DNA of 64,000 nt from Pseudomonas kermanshahensis (GCF_014269205.2 NZ_JABWRY020000001.1:2604001-2668000); one strand, 5' to 3'; shown: positions 34,380 to 42,694, numbered from the stretch's first letter. Made by a program: numbers and translations. Notes: generated by a model from the letters alone, not told the origin.

Positions 34380-36329
34380 ATGGCTGCCCGAGTCTTACTG
34401 TGTATCGGATGTGATGGTTACGAGCATATGGATACGCTCCGTGGCGCTGAGAGCGATGCGGCTGCTATCAGAACTGCATTGACGACCGGAGAATTGAGCT
34501 GCACTTCTGCAGAGGACTCATACCTCCTGCTCAACCCAAATAGGGGTGACGTTGAGAACATATTCGTTGAGCTCCAGGATAAATACAGAGAGATCCAAAG
34601 CCTCACGATCTATTTTGCAGGACATGGCGAAGAGGCTAACAACAGCTATTTTCTATGCCTACGAGACACTCGACCTGACCGTCTATCAACAACCGGTTAT
34701 GCCATAAGCCGGCTATTTGAGTTCTTCAACGAATTGAAGGCCGCTCACTGCAACGTCATCATTGACGCCTGCAGCGCAGCCGGCTTGGTTTCCAACCTCA
34801 ATGTCCTACTAAAGCCTGAGGTCATCGGCAAGTCGAAAACCTTCGGTGTCTCATTCTTTGTCTCTTCTGCCTCTAATCAATATGCCTATGAGGATGACTG
34901 TGGAGGCTACGCTACGGCAGCTTTACTGGAGGTCTTGCAGGGAAAACTCGACACTGGCTCACGAGCTAGATATCTCGACCTGGTGGACATCGGGCGGCCC
35001 GCAGCTCAACACGTTTCCGAACAAACCAACGCTGAGCAAATGCCCTCGGTATGGGGAGTGAACCTTTATGGTCACATGCCGCTGTTTGGCAACCCTCACG
35101 CCAGTGATACCCATGCGACCTCGCTACTCGGCCTGACGGGCATCACTCCAGCATCGCCAGCCGGGCAGGCTATCAGTGAGCATTCCTCGGCACTCTACAG
35201 TCTGTTGTTTGCCCAAGATCAGGATTTAGGGCCCGATAAGCTCCTACCCGTGCTGTCTGAGTTCATGACTAGACTTGAGGCCTTTCCAGATGCACCAGCC
35301 GTTTTCATTGAGGGCATCTGGCATTCACTTGAGAAAAATGCTCGTCGCCATCAAAACTCTTTTGCGTTAGTCGAGCTGAGCGCTACATGCATAGCGCTGC
35401 TGCTAGAGTCATCTGGAAAAGATAGTAACTCAGCTGCATGTATCGCCGTGCTAGCGCAGCGGCTAATCGATGAGTGCGAGCGTTCATTGCTTGAGATTGT
35501 AAAGTCACTCCACTCGAACGAAAAAGCGCTCTGTAGGCATGGCATACCTGATCTTTTCTATCTTCCTCAGCGAATATCCAGGATTCTTGGCTGGAGCGCT
35601 GCTGCCTTGCACTTTGCTCATGAACTGGGTACCGACGACTCTGCCGTGCGCAGTTGCATGGAAGAAATCAGTGGCTACCTCACTACTCACTATGCAAGCG
35701 TTCTGGCGGGTATGAGTGAGGATGAGGCCCCATTCTGGGCAGCTTTCCTGACAGCCGTAAGTGCGACCGAAATGAATGGCCTTGGCGAGCTTATTGTTAG
35801 CCTACTAATCAGCACACTCATTGACTGTGGCGGTGGGCTAGCTCGCCCCCTGCTCGAACCACCCCAGGCCTACAGCTACCTGTCGGCACGGGCGCGGAAG
35901 AACCCAGAAGGGCTGAAACAACTGAGCAGCTCACCGTCTGAAACACTCGCGCTAGTAATGCTTACCTGCAGTAAATTCTGCCTGCGTGAAGAGCTCGATA
36001 TGCATCTCGTAGACCTCGACCATGCACATCTCAATATTTTCATTCCGGATAGTCATCTGGCGTTCAACCACCCGGTTGTTCGCGCAGGAATCAACCATGT
36101 GTTCCAAATTGGTCATAAGGTCTGGAAGGTTGAAGAGCTCTTAGAGCGCTGGGACATAGCCTGCAAGCCCCAATTCCTGGGCGATAGCTCTCTCGCTCTG
36201 CGCGCCACTCGGATTGGGGCAATCTGTTCGGCACTCATCACTCCAGATCGCGTGCCTTGGTTCTTACTGAATAATGTGCTTCACGGCGATACCACTAGCA
36301 TGATACCGGAGAGCGCGCAGGCGTCGTAA
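34380..36329 (+). CDS. caspase-like peptidase (C14 family)
   Basis: 649 residues. The first ~230 residues form a caspase fold: LLCIGCDGYEHMDTLRGAESDA, catalytic His82 in LTIYFAGHGEE, catalytic Cys131 in CNVIIDACSAAG, then FFVSSASNQYAYED. The following ~400 residues are helical and probably a sensing or partner-binding domain. Bacterial caspases are activated on infection and cleave a partner such as a gasdermin. Here no gasdermin is evident; the neighbours are a short charged protein and a SLATT membrane protein, which are candidate targets. Confidence 0.83.
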   Translation: MAARVLLCIGCDGYEHMDTLRGAESDAAAIRTALTTGELSCTSAEDSYLLLNPNRGDVENIFVELQDKYREIQSLTIYFAGHGEEANNSYFLCLRDTRPDRLSTTGYAISRLFEFFNELKAAHCNVIIDACSAAGLVSNLNVLLKPEVIGKSKTFGVSFFVSSASNQYAYEDDCGGYATAALLEVLQGKLDTGSRARYLDLVDIGRPAAQHVSEQTNAEQMPSVWGVNLYGHMPLFGNPHASDTHATSLLGLTGITPASPAGQAISEHSSALYSLLFAQDQDLGPDKLLPVLSEFMTRLEAFPDAPAVFIEGIWHSLEKNARRHQNSFALVELSATCIALLLESSGKDSNSAACIAVLAQRLIDECERSLLEIVKSLHSNEKALCRHGIPDLFYLPQRISRILGWSAAALHFAHELGTDDSAVRSCMEEISGYLTTHYASVLAGMSEDEAPFWAAFLTAVSATEMNGLGELIVSLLISTLIDCGGGLARPLLEPPQAYSYLSARARKNPEGLKQLSSSPSETLALVMLTCSKFCLREELDMHLVDLDHAHLNIFIPDSHLAFNHPVVRAGINHVFQIGHKVWKVEELLERWDIACKPQFLGDSSLALRATRIGAICSALITPDRVPWFLLNNVLHGDTTSMIPESAQAS

Positions 36330-36434
36330 GGGGCTTCTGAACCAGCTAGCGCAGGTTAACCGCAATGCCATATCATCGCCAGCCACGATGGCTTTGAGCC
36401 ATTCTTTTGGTGCTGCACAGAAATAGGAGGGAAA

Positions 36435-36602
36435 ATGGCAGAAAAGCCAAGTAACACCGATAAACAGGTACCTCGTAGACGAGGGCAGGGCGACCAGGGT
36501 AAGGCCCTCAGAGACGAGTCATTTGAGAAGAAGGATCGAAATACAGTGTTTGACACCCTAGAACCACCAGCCCCTCGACCACGGCCAAGTAGAGGGAACT
36601 GA
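36435..36602 (+). CDS. 55-residue charged, proline-rich protein
   Basis: AGGAGG lies four bases before the ATG and the stop TGA shares one base with the ATG of the SLATT gene (TGATG). The product is highly charged and probably disordered, with an RRR cluster (VPRRRGQGDQG) and a Pro/Arg tail (LEPPAPRPRPSRGN). It was found by reading the gap between the caspase and SLATT genes. Its place suggests a regulator of SLATT or a caspase substrate; neither is shown. Confidence 0.65.
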   Translation: MAEKPSNTDKQVPRRRGQGDQGKALRDESFEKKDRNTVFDTLEPPAPRPRPSRGN

Positions 36603-37168
36603 TGAGCGATTTGGCAGATTCACTTCAGATAGATTGGGAGAAGCAGATTTTTGCAATTCGCAGATCAATCCGCTACCACCTGAGGCGAACGGCCTACTTC
36701 GACGCCTTGGACAAGGTCACTAACATGGCCTCGGTCATGTTCGGATCTGCAGCCATTTATGGAGTGCTAAGCAAAAAAGCCGAATCGTTGGCACTGGTAA
36801 TGTCAGCGCTGGTCACCTTCATCTCCACGATCAACCTAGTCGTTTCGAGCGCTCAGAGGGCCAGGGCTCACGCGGACTTCGTTCGTCAGTACGTCGATCT
36901 AGAAAAACGCTTGCTTAGCCCTCCCAGCGAAGAAGAATTGCTCTCGATCAGGCAAGATCGATTAACGATCGAGGCTTCAGAGCCCCCTGTGCTGCACGTG
37001 CTAAATGCTATGTGCCATAACGAGGTTATGCGTTCCATGGGCTATGACCACAGTGAACTTGCCTCGATCGGTGCATGGCAACGACTTTTCTCCCATTTCT
37101 TCGATTTCCGGGAGCACAAGATCCGCGCCCCTAAACCAGCAGCGCCTGATGCAACTGACGCAACCTAA
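36602..37168 (+). CDS. SLATT-domain membrane protein
   Basis: 188 residues. A cytosolic helix (WEKQIFAIRRSIRYHLRRTAYFDAL) is followed by two transmembrane segments (NMASVMFGSAAIYGVL, LALVMSALVTFISTINLVV) and a soluble helical tail beginning AQRARAHADFVRQYVDLEKRLL. This is the SLATT layout, a family proposed as pore-forming effectors of nucleotide- or protease-gated defence. Coupling to the 55-residue protein and the caspase points to a suicidal membrane effector. Confidence 0.78.
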   Translation: MSDLADSLQIDWEKQIFAIRRSIRYHLRRTAYFDALDKVTNMASVMFGSAAIYGVLSKKAESLALVMSALVTFISTINLVVSSAQRARAHADFVRQYVDLEKRLLSPPSEEELLSIRQDRLTIEASEPPVLHVLNAMCHNEVMRSMGYDHSELASIGAWQRLFSHFFDFREHKIRAPKPAAPDATDAT

Positions 37169-37223
37169 GTCCGCTGATGGAATGGCAATTCCACGTTGAT
37201 TCTATTGATTTAGGCTGACCTCA

Positions 37224-37252
37224 CTGCGGCTTCCGCTCGGGAGGAGCCGCAG
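37224..37252 (+). terminator. stem-loop after the caspase-SLATT unit
   Basis: CTGCGGCT pairs perfectly with AGCCGCAG around a 13-base centre, about 55 bases after the SLATT stop. No T-run. Confidence 0.4.
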
Positions 37253-37387
37253 AAGGGACGCCATTGCTCATAACTCTGTCTTTTACGCCAGTATTTCAAG
37301 GCTATGTTTCGGTTAGGCGAACGCGTCGAACACTATTACGATGGGGAGAGGGCGAGCATGGGGCTCGCCTGAACGTTAGGAATAAAG

Positions 37388-37807
37388 ATGTTCGGATCAT
37401 CATACGACCCTCGATTTCCCATTCCCGAAATGACTACTGCCAATAAGTACATCAAGCAATTGGGCTGGGTGGGCACCCAATTGCTGACGCTGTGCTGGGC
37501 ATTCGCGACAGTCAATGTGAGCGCGTCGGTGCTTTTGGCTGTCGTAGTGGCCTGTGCCTTGTACCTAGCGTGCATCGGCAGAAGTTACCGTAAGGCGTAT
37601 CCCCTCATCGCGGCTTCGATCTCAGGTAGTGATCTGGTACGGTTGTTCGCCAAGGCATGGCCTGCATTTGTGGCGATTATCATAGTCTCCGGCCTTGCCG
37701 TAGAAGCGTTCACTTGGCAGCAAATAGGGAATTTCAAGACCGAGCTCATGGGTCTGGCAGCCTTGCCATACGCGACCTGGATCGTGAAGAAACTCCTCGA
37801 AGACTAA
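37388..37807 (+). CDS. hypothetical membrane protein
   Basis: 139 residues with three hydrophobic segments (QLLTLCWAFATVNVSASVLLAVVVACALYLACI, which may span once or twice, and AFVAIIIVSGLAVEAF). Basic C-terminus. The start has a weak site. Not recognised; it may be an independent cargo gene. Confidence 0.5.
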   Translation: MFGSSYDPRFPIPEMTTANKYIKQLGWVGTQLLTLCWAFATVNVSASVLLAVVVACALYLACIGRSYRKAYPLIAASISGSDLVRLFAKAWPAFVAIIIVSGLAVEAFTWQQIGNFKTELMGLAALPYATWIVKKLLED

Positions 37808-37920
37808 TGTCGCTCAGGATGAGGTGAGTGGTTCTTACGCGGATCACCCACCCTGTAAGCGCATTAGATCACCCTCGTTAACCAAGCAGTCAGTCAGCCA
37901 GGCGACACTTCAGGTGCACC

Positions 37921-38223
37921 GTGAAACCATCCGACGCGATCCAAGGGAAAACTCAGCAGATCAGGCAAGCTGTCGAAGCGTATGGATTCGTAAACGTCCG
38001 TATGTTCGGCTCCGTTTGCCGCGGCGAAGACATCGAGGGCAGCGACCTCGACCTCCTCGTGACCATACCAGCTGAGAGGGAAGGGAAGATCTCCCTCTTC
38101 GACATCTTGGATCTTGAGTCGACGCTAGAGGAAATGCTGGGGATTCCGATTGATCTGAACGTCGCGAACAACATGCCTGAGCATCTCAAGCCTGAGGTCG
38201 AGCGCTCTGCCATTCCCCTATAG
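37921..38223 (+). CDS. MNT-type nucleotidyltransferase (orphan MntA-like antitoxin)
   Basis: 100 residues from GTG with AGGTG upstream. The minimal nucleotidyltransferase motif is clear: V-R-M-F-G-S-V-C-R-G-E-D-I-E-G-S-D-L-D-L-L-V (GSx10DxD) and the third carboxylate in IPIDLNV. MntA antitoxins AMPylate a HEPN toxin encoded next door, but no HEPN gene is adjacent here. It is an orphan, a remnant, or serves one of the distant HEPN proteins. Confidence 0.78.
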   Translation: MKPSDAIQGKTQQIRQAVEAYGFVNVRMFGSVCRGEDIEGSDLDLLVTIPAEREGKISLFDILDLESTLEEMLGIPIDLNVANNMPEHLKPEVERSAIPL

Positions 38224-38267
38224 GTATGAGTCGACACCTGCTAAAGGGCGTCCCCAAAAACTCAGAG

Positions 38268-38310
38268 CTATCACAAATGCGTCACTTCTATCAAAAATGC
38301 GACATTTTTG
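38268..38310 (-). mobile_element. tandem 20-bp repeats resembling a transposon end
   Basis: CTATCACAAATGCGTCA (38268) and CTATCAAAAATGCGACA (38288) are direct repeats exactly 20 bp apart. Read on the minus strand they start TGTCGCATTTTTGATAG, a TGT-led end with transposase-binding repeats as in Tn7/Tn552-type elements. A stem CAAAAATG-cga-CATTTTTG overlaps. No transposase gene and no opposite end were found, so this may be a remnant or simply an operator. Confidence 0.4.
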
Positions 38311-38758
38311 AGGCGCTACCCTTGAATCAAAAATTCAAAAACGGAGTCCTTTTGTTTGTTCTCAAAAGCAAAGCAGCGGTGTCCCTGCCACACCTGAACA
38401 TGCCGCATCGCGCTGGCTCGCATGCCTGCGTTTTGCCTTATCGAATTTGATCTACTGCGAAGCGACTTTTTGGGTGAATTTGAGGGTAAATCTTTAGGGA
38501 TTTTGACTGTGGGCATGCCTGCAGGAACAATTGTCGGCTCTTTGGGGCCTGGAAGGCCCTCAGCTAGCTTTTGCAGCCAAAACAGCATGCAAATAAGCCT
38601 TATTTTTTGTGGGTATTTGACATGCCGATCAAGTTGTGGCGCACGGAGTACAAATGTGCTCTCACCTCTGAATCCACAAGCTGTCGACTCCACCGTCCTT
38701 CTGGAGGTTTTTGGCACAGTCTCTAGGACGGACAGCAGAAGCAGTGACGGAGGAGTGC
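38311..38758. other. gene-poor stretch
   Basis: No frame here has a ribosome binding site and family-like content. Composition is irregular with short AT-rich runs near the repeat pair. It may be inert or hold the flank of a former insertion. Confidence 0.35.
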
Positions 38759-39214
38759 CTAGCCATTGACTTTCGGGACAAACATCCCGGCGATGATCCG
38801 CGCATCGAGCAAAGCATGATGGGGGAGGTCTGATCCATCGTTCAGCGGCTCGAGGCTGAGTGCATTGGTGGGCGCCGGATAAACGTTCTGCGGCCACTTA
38901 CCGTCGTGGTACGCGAGTTCGCAGAACAGCTCCCAATCGAACTCCGGGGCATCAGTCACCACGGTGGTCATGGAATCGAATGAGCGTAGAAACGCCAACA
39001 GCTTGTCCCGGGCATCGAGTATGGGGCAGCTGTAGTCGCCACCCCACAATTGAGGAAGCACGATCTCCTTTACAAAGTCGCTGCAGTCGTCGAGGTGCCA
39101 TGTGTCGAGCAATTCGACATAAAATTCCCTGCCGTCCTCTGCAACCAGCGCCAGCGAAATCAGCTTTGATGTGGCATTGAGCTGCGTGAATTCGCAATCT
39201 AGAAAAATTCTCAT
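38759..39214 (-). CDS. DEDD-type 3'-5' exoribonuclease, Rv2179c-like
   Basis: 151 residues with AGGA before the ATG. Catalytic acids: D-x-E in IFLDCEFTQ, Asp in VTDAPEFDW, and H-x4-D in LPHHALLDARII. Length and the LDCEF / HHALxDA pattern fit the Rv2179c-like exoribonuclease family. It is divergent from the gene at 39236 with 21 bases between. RNA substrate inferred from the family. Confidence 0.8.
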   Translation of the reverse strand: MRIFLDCEFTQLNATSKLISLALVAEDGREFYVELLDTWHLDDCSDFVKEIVLPQLWGGDYSCPILDARDKLLAFLRSFDSMTTVVTDAPEFDWELFCELAYHDGKWPQNVYPAPTNALSLEPLNDGSDLPHHALLDARIIAGMFVPKVNG

Positions 39215-39235
39215 CAGAAGGATCCTGTACCACTA

Positions 39236-39604
39236 ATGCTTCGTAATCGATTCACCATGGCCCAAGAAGGAGTGCTCTGGAAAGCTGCGTTGGAACACCT
39301 GGGCCCCCAAAGACTTCTCGAAACCGTGGTTGATCTGCTGCGTTCCTTCGGGCCGAGACCCGCCCGCAGCCAAAAGGAGTATCTCGAACGGCAATGGCTA
39401 GGCGAGGACATTCTCAGGATAGTTAAGAGCGCTCAGGTGGAGGCGGGCATCAAGGCGCCAGGCCCAGACGATCTGCCCAATAGAGTTACGATCCTGGCGT
39501 GTTACAGCGATTACCTCGCAGACCGTCTCCTGCTGCTCGTGCCAGCTGACGTCCTCCCTCGTGAACTGGTGGGAAGGCGAATTGATGATGATATGGGCAT
39601 CTGA
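39236..39604 (+). CDS. hypothetical protein (122 aa)
   Basis: Soluble, helical; start ATG 39236, with ATG 39257 possible. Features: LWKAALEHLGPQRLLETVVDLLRSFG and ACYSDYLADRLLLLVPADVLPRELVG. No family recognised. It shares the short divergent promoter region with the exoribonuclease gene. Confidence 0.5.
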   Translation: MLRNRFTMAQEGVLWKAALEHLGPQRLLETVVDLLRSFGPRPARSQKEYLERQWLGEDILRIVKSAQVEAGIKAPGPDDLPNRVTILACYSDYLADRLLLLVPADVLPRELVGRRIDDDMGI

Positions 39605-39657
39605 CGCAAAAGAGGCTCTGCTGCGCTACGAGCCCGAGCACAAACGTTGAGCACGTA

Positions 39658-40410
39658 TCATCCAAAAGCTTGCTCAAGGAGCGCCTTCATCATGTCTGCG
39701 GCCGAACCGTTGAGCCAAATCTCCTGGCTGCAGACCTCTACACGAGCAGGATTGACGTGTATGACTTTCGCGCCTGCTCCTAACGCACGTAGGGGCAGCT
39801 CTGCGGCTGGATATACGACACCGGATGTGCCGATCGAGAAGAACAGATCACAGGCACCTGAGGCAGCAAAACCCGCGTCCCAAGCTGCGTCTGGAAGCAT
39901 TTCTCCGAACCAGACGACTCCGGGTCTGATGTATCCGTTGCATGCACTGCACCGAGGAGGCTCAAGACGGCAACCATCCACGGATAAGTCATCAGAAGGA
40001 AGGGGTGCCATGTGAGGATTACCGCAGTCTATGCACCTGGGTGAGTGAAGGCTGCCGTGTAGGTGGATCACGTCTTTGCTCCCAGCTCGCTCATGCAGAT
40101 CATCTACGTTCTGAGTCACGACTGTCAGCCTAGGAACGTGCTTAGCGAGTTCTGCTATCGCGAGATGAGCTGCATTCGGCTGTGCTTGGAGCACTTTCAA
40201 CCTACGCCACTCATACCAACCCCAGCACAGCCCAGGATCCGCACGGAACGCTTCGGCTGTCGCTAATTGAGCAGGGTCGAATCGTGACCAGAGACCGGTC
40301 AATGCATCTCTGAATGTTGGGATTCCACTCTCGGCGGATACGCCGGCGCCGGTGAAAACGACAACGTGCCTTGCCTCCTGCAACAGCTTAGCGATGGTAG
40401 TGAGCGGCAT
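39658..40410 (-). CDS. Sir2-family NAD-dependent deacylase (class III, CobB-like)
   Basis: 250 residues, AGGA before the ATG. NAD-binding FTGAGVSAESGIPTFRD, catalytic TQNVDDLHERAG and HLHGS, zinc pairs CIDC and CSAC, and GTSG. The Y-x-x-R pair (WYEWRR) near residue 66 is the mark of class III sirtuins that remove succinyl/malonyl groups. Bacterial sirtuins also occur as NAD-depleting defence proteins, but the fused effector domain typical of those is absent. Probably a free-standing deacylase. Confidence 0.88.
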   Translation of the reverse strand: MPLTTIAKLLQEARHVVVFTGAGVSAESGIPTFRDALTGLWSRFDPAQLATAEAFRADPGLCWGWYEWRRLKVLQAQPNAAHLAIAELAKHVPRLTVVTQNVDDLHERAGSKDVIHLHGSLHSPRCIDCGNPHMAPLPSDDLSVDGCRLEPPRCSACNGYIRPGVVWFGEMLPDAAWDAGFAASGACDLFFSIGTSGVVYPAAELPLRALGAGAKVIHVNPARVEVCSQEIWLNGSAADMMKALLEQAFG

Positions 40411-40588
40411 TGAGATGTCCTGGGAAATTCGTTCCCTTGAGGTTACCCGAGCCTACCCCTGTTTGGTCATTGTGCGATGGTGAGGGATCGAGCAGCAGTG
40501 TTTGTGTAAGTCGTATAAGTGTCCAGAAAACCAAGCTGGCGCTAACACGCAGGTAAGACCGGGTAGGGGCGGTTCACATCAAAAATAA

Positions 40589-40604
40589 CTGTATGGATAT
40601 ACAG
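40589..40604. promoter_or_regulatory. LexA box
   Basis: CTGTATGGATATACAG matches the gammaproteobacterial SOS box CTGT-N8-ACAG exactly at both ends. It lies in a 536-base gap, 233 bases from a second box. No intact SOS gene starts right after it. Confidence 0.65.
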
Positions 40605-40821
40605 TTAATCTGTCAGGTACGGAGAAACTCACACCGATTGAGTAGATTTTGCATCGCTGGCGCTGGTAGAACGGCACGGAACCGGACATGCCATCAAAGC
40701 CCCATAATTTCTCTTAAGCCCCAAACCACGGGCCTTCCAGGCTAATTTAGCTGCCTTTTCTGGACAGTTATGAGACGGCAGCGAGCTCTGAGTATCAAAT
40801 CTACCGGCAGGGAAAATAATA
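40605..40821. other. stretch between two LexA boxes
   Basis: No gene with start and binding site on either strand. The LexA box at each end suggests that an SOS gene was lost or replaced, leaving only control sites. Confidence 0.35.
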
Positions 40822-40837
40822 CTGTATGCATATACAG
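40822..40837. promoter_or_regulatory. LexA box
   Basis: CTGTATGCATATACAG, again a perfect CTGT-N8-ACAG dyad. It lies ~110 bases before the small gene at 40947 and is the best evidence that this gene is SOS-controlled. Confidence 0.7.
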
Positions 40838-40946
40838 TTTACCCGCGCTAGGACAAATCATTGTCTCCGATGGGGTAGGCGCGCCGTTTTCCACAATGCT
40901 AGGGTGAAGCTCGCGAGACGCCATCCACACCATCTCCGAGGCACCA

Positions 40947-41141
40947 ATGAAAAGGACAGAAAGTCGCCAGCGCGCTAGGGAAAGCATCGTCAGAATGATC
41001 GCAAAGATCCAGAAACTCGAGGCAGCCCGTCACTCAGGGCAACCTGGAATCATTGAACGACTGAAGGGTATGTTTGGAGCCGCGCTCAGGACACAGCAGA
41101 GTGCAGGGTCGAACCCGCGCGTGCAGCAGGGCAGATCCTGA
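40947..41141 (+). CDS. small basic protein, possibly SOS-regulated
   Basis: 64 residues with GAGG before the ATG. It is basic and helical (RQRARESIVRMIAKIQKLEAARH) with no recognised family. The LexA box upstream makes it a candidate DNA-damage gene. Because it is short and lacks similarity, it could still be a chance frame. Confidence 0.45.
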   Translation: MKRTESRQRARESIVRMIAKIQKLEAARHSGQPGIIERLKGMFGAALRTQQSAGSNPRVQQGRS

Positions 41142-41319
41142 ACGACCCGTACTGTGAGCCAGCGCCCCAGCTGGTGCTCAGTGATCCGAACTGATGATCA
41201 CCGCCATCTACCCGCGTGGACTCGCCGTATAGGTCGCATATCACGCCAGCCTCCTCGTCATTTTTCACCAATGAATCCCCCCGAAGCTTCTCTGCCTGCA
41301 TACTGATCAGGTACCGCGA

Positions 41320-41419
41320 GCAAGCGGAGCGCGCAAGGCGTGAGGATCGAAGCCCGGAGGGCCAAGACGAAAGCGAAGCGGCCGGCTTGGTTCACGAGAG
41401 CCGACCCAACGGGCACGCC
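41320..41419 (+). repeat. dispersed structured element, copy D
   Basis: It starts GCAAGCGGAGCGCGCA and ends GGGCACGCC. It keeps AGGCGTGAGGAT, the hairpin GCCC-gga-GGGC, GGCTTGGTTCACGAGAGCC and a short terminal stem CCC-aac-GGG. The first variable hairpin seen in copies E and F is deleted (GCGCAAGGCGTG), which shortens it to 100 bases. It lies just downstream of the Phd/YefM-like ORF on the other strand. Confidence 0.6.
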
Positions 41420-41437
41420 CTCGAAAGCTCTGTATGC

Positions 41438-41569
41438 CTACTCGTCGAGCTCCAACCGACATACTGGTTTCCCACACCGGGTCAAAATGAACGTATGACC
41501 TTTCTCTGCGAGCTTGAGCACTCGACGAAAACGTCGACGCGCCTGGCTGATGCTCATCACGTATTCCAT
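41438..41569 (-). CDS. short Phd/YefM-like antitoxin protein
   Basis: 43 residues, GAGGG four bases before the ATG. The sequence SISQARRRFRRVLKLAEKGHTFILTRCGKPVCRLE follows the N-terminal DNA-binding domain of Phd/YefM antitoxins (S-I-x-x-A-R-x-x-F, then I-x-x-T-R-x-G-K-P-V-A-x-L). The toxin-binding tail is missing and no toxin gene follows. It starts 10 bases after the phosphatase stop, and its binding site overlaps that stop, so the two are coupled. It may be a regulator of this operon or a TA remnant. Confidence 0.6.
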   Translation of the reverse strand: MEYVMSISQARRRFRRVLKLAEKGHTFILTRCGKPVCRLELDE

Positions 41570-41578
41570 AAAACCCTC

Positions 41579-42580
41579 TTAACCTAACAACCGCCGAAGG
41601 AGCCCTTCAACCTGCGTGTTCTCATACCTGGCACATAGCTCGTCGAGCTTGGCGCCCCGACGCTCGCCAGTCGCAAGGCTCAGCCCATGCAGCGCGTTTA
41701 CCAGCCGTTGCTGCTCCTCAACACCTTCGCGAACGTCTTGCCACATCGAATTGACCAGCTTCACAACTGTCTCCAGCTCCGCAGCCAGAACCTGTGTCTC
41801 TATGAGCTTGTTGCTGTTCACTGTCGTCTTGAGAGCTACAGCTCGCTGCTCAAGCTGCTGGAGCTGCTCGCTCAAGCTTTCAGCTTGGTCGATCGACGTA
41901 GCAACACCATCAATGAAGATCTTGTCTTCCTGAATGCTGTAAATGGCCAGCGAACCATCGGCGCCACCGGTGACATCCAGCGCCAGCACATTGCCTAACC
42001 TCAGCGGCCGCGGAATCCACGTATGCCCTGTACAGACCCGCCACACACCCGGGACGCCTTCACGATGGTGCTTAACGATCCGATCTCGCCCCCACAAGGC
42101 GATCTCCTCCATTGCGGGATTGTCGAGTTGCTCCAGGAAGGTCGGCCAAGCCATGCCCGCCGGCACATCTGCGTGCACAACGCCGACGACGCCCCGATTC
42201 GACGCAACCTCGATCGCGACCGGAAGACTCCGAAGCTTCTCGATGATCATCGCTTTTGACTCATCAGCGATCGTCATCCACCAGCCAGCGCCATGCGCAG
42301 AATAGCGAGCCTCGGGATTAGCGCCATAAGCGTCGATTAGCATTCGCTCGTGGTTGCCCTGGACGCTGAAGAACCAGGGCTCGCCGAGTAGCTTCAGCCC
42401 ATCAAGTACGCCTGGCCCACGGTCAATGACATCTCCCACAGCGATCAGCCGATCCTTAGCCTTATCGAATCCCAGCGCGTGCAACCCGCGATGGAGGTCG
42501 GTGGTTTTGAAGTGGATGTCTCCGACTACAAAGTCGCGACCGTGGAGGTTTTTTGGAAGCTGGAGAACCTTAGAATTCAT
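41579..42580 (-). CDS. calcineurin-like metallophosphatase with helical C-terminus
   Basis: 333 residues. The N-terminal ~220 residues are a PrpA/PP2A-like phosphoesterase: GDIHFKTTDL, GDVIDRGPGVLDGL, GNHERML, a distal VHADVPAG and TGHTWIPRP. The last ~100 residues are a helical extension (SIDQAESLSEQLQQLEQRAVALKT) not found in PrpA. It could dephosphorylate proteins or nucleotides (an Ap4A-hydrolase-like role is also possible). Coupled to the Phd/YefM-like ORF. Confidence 0.82.
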   Translation of the reverse strand: MNSKVLQLPKNLHGRDFVVGDIHFKTTDLHRGLHALGFDKAKDRLIAVGDVIDRGPGVLDGLKLLGEPWFFSVQGNHERMLIDAYGANPEARYSAHGAGWWMTIADESKAMIIEKLRSLPVAIEVASNRGVVGVVHADVPAGMAWPTFLEQLDNPAMEEIALWGRDRIVKHHREGVPGVWRVCTGHTWIPRPLRLGNVLALDVTGGADGSLAIYSIQEDKIFIDGVATSIDQAESLSEQLQQLEQRAVALKTTVNSNKLIETQVLAAELETVVKLVNSMWQDVREGVEEQQRLVNALHGLSLATGERRGAKLDELCARYENTQVEGLLRRLLG

Positions 42581-42694
42581 GGGGCAGGGTACGTCTCCGG
42601 TGCCGTTGCCGGCAGGTCGATAAGCCGCCTATTTTCCGCTTATCCAACGCATACGTCGAGAACGCTGCCCCTTCAGCCACGCCTCCCGTAATGA

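Noticed and set aside
38316..38897. 193-codon minus-strand frame
   Set aside because: Overlaps the exoribonuclease gene in another frame, has Arg/Pro/Ser-rich shadow-like composition and no start signal.
40742..40987. 81-codon minus-strand frame across the second LexA box
   Set aside because: No ribosome binding site, contains the LexA box within the frame, and is antisense to the start of the better-supported small gene.
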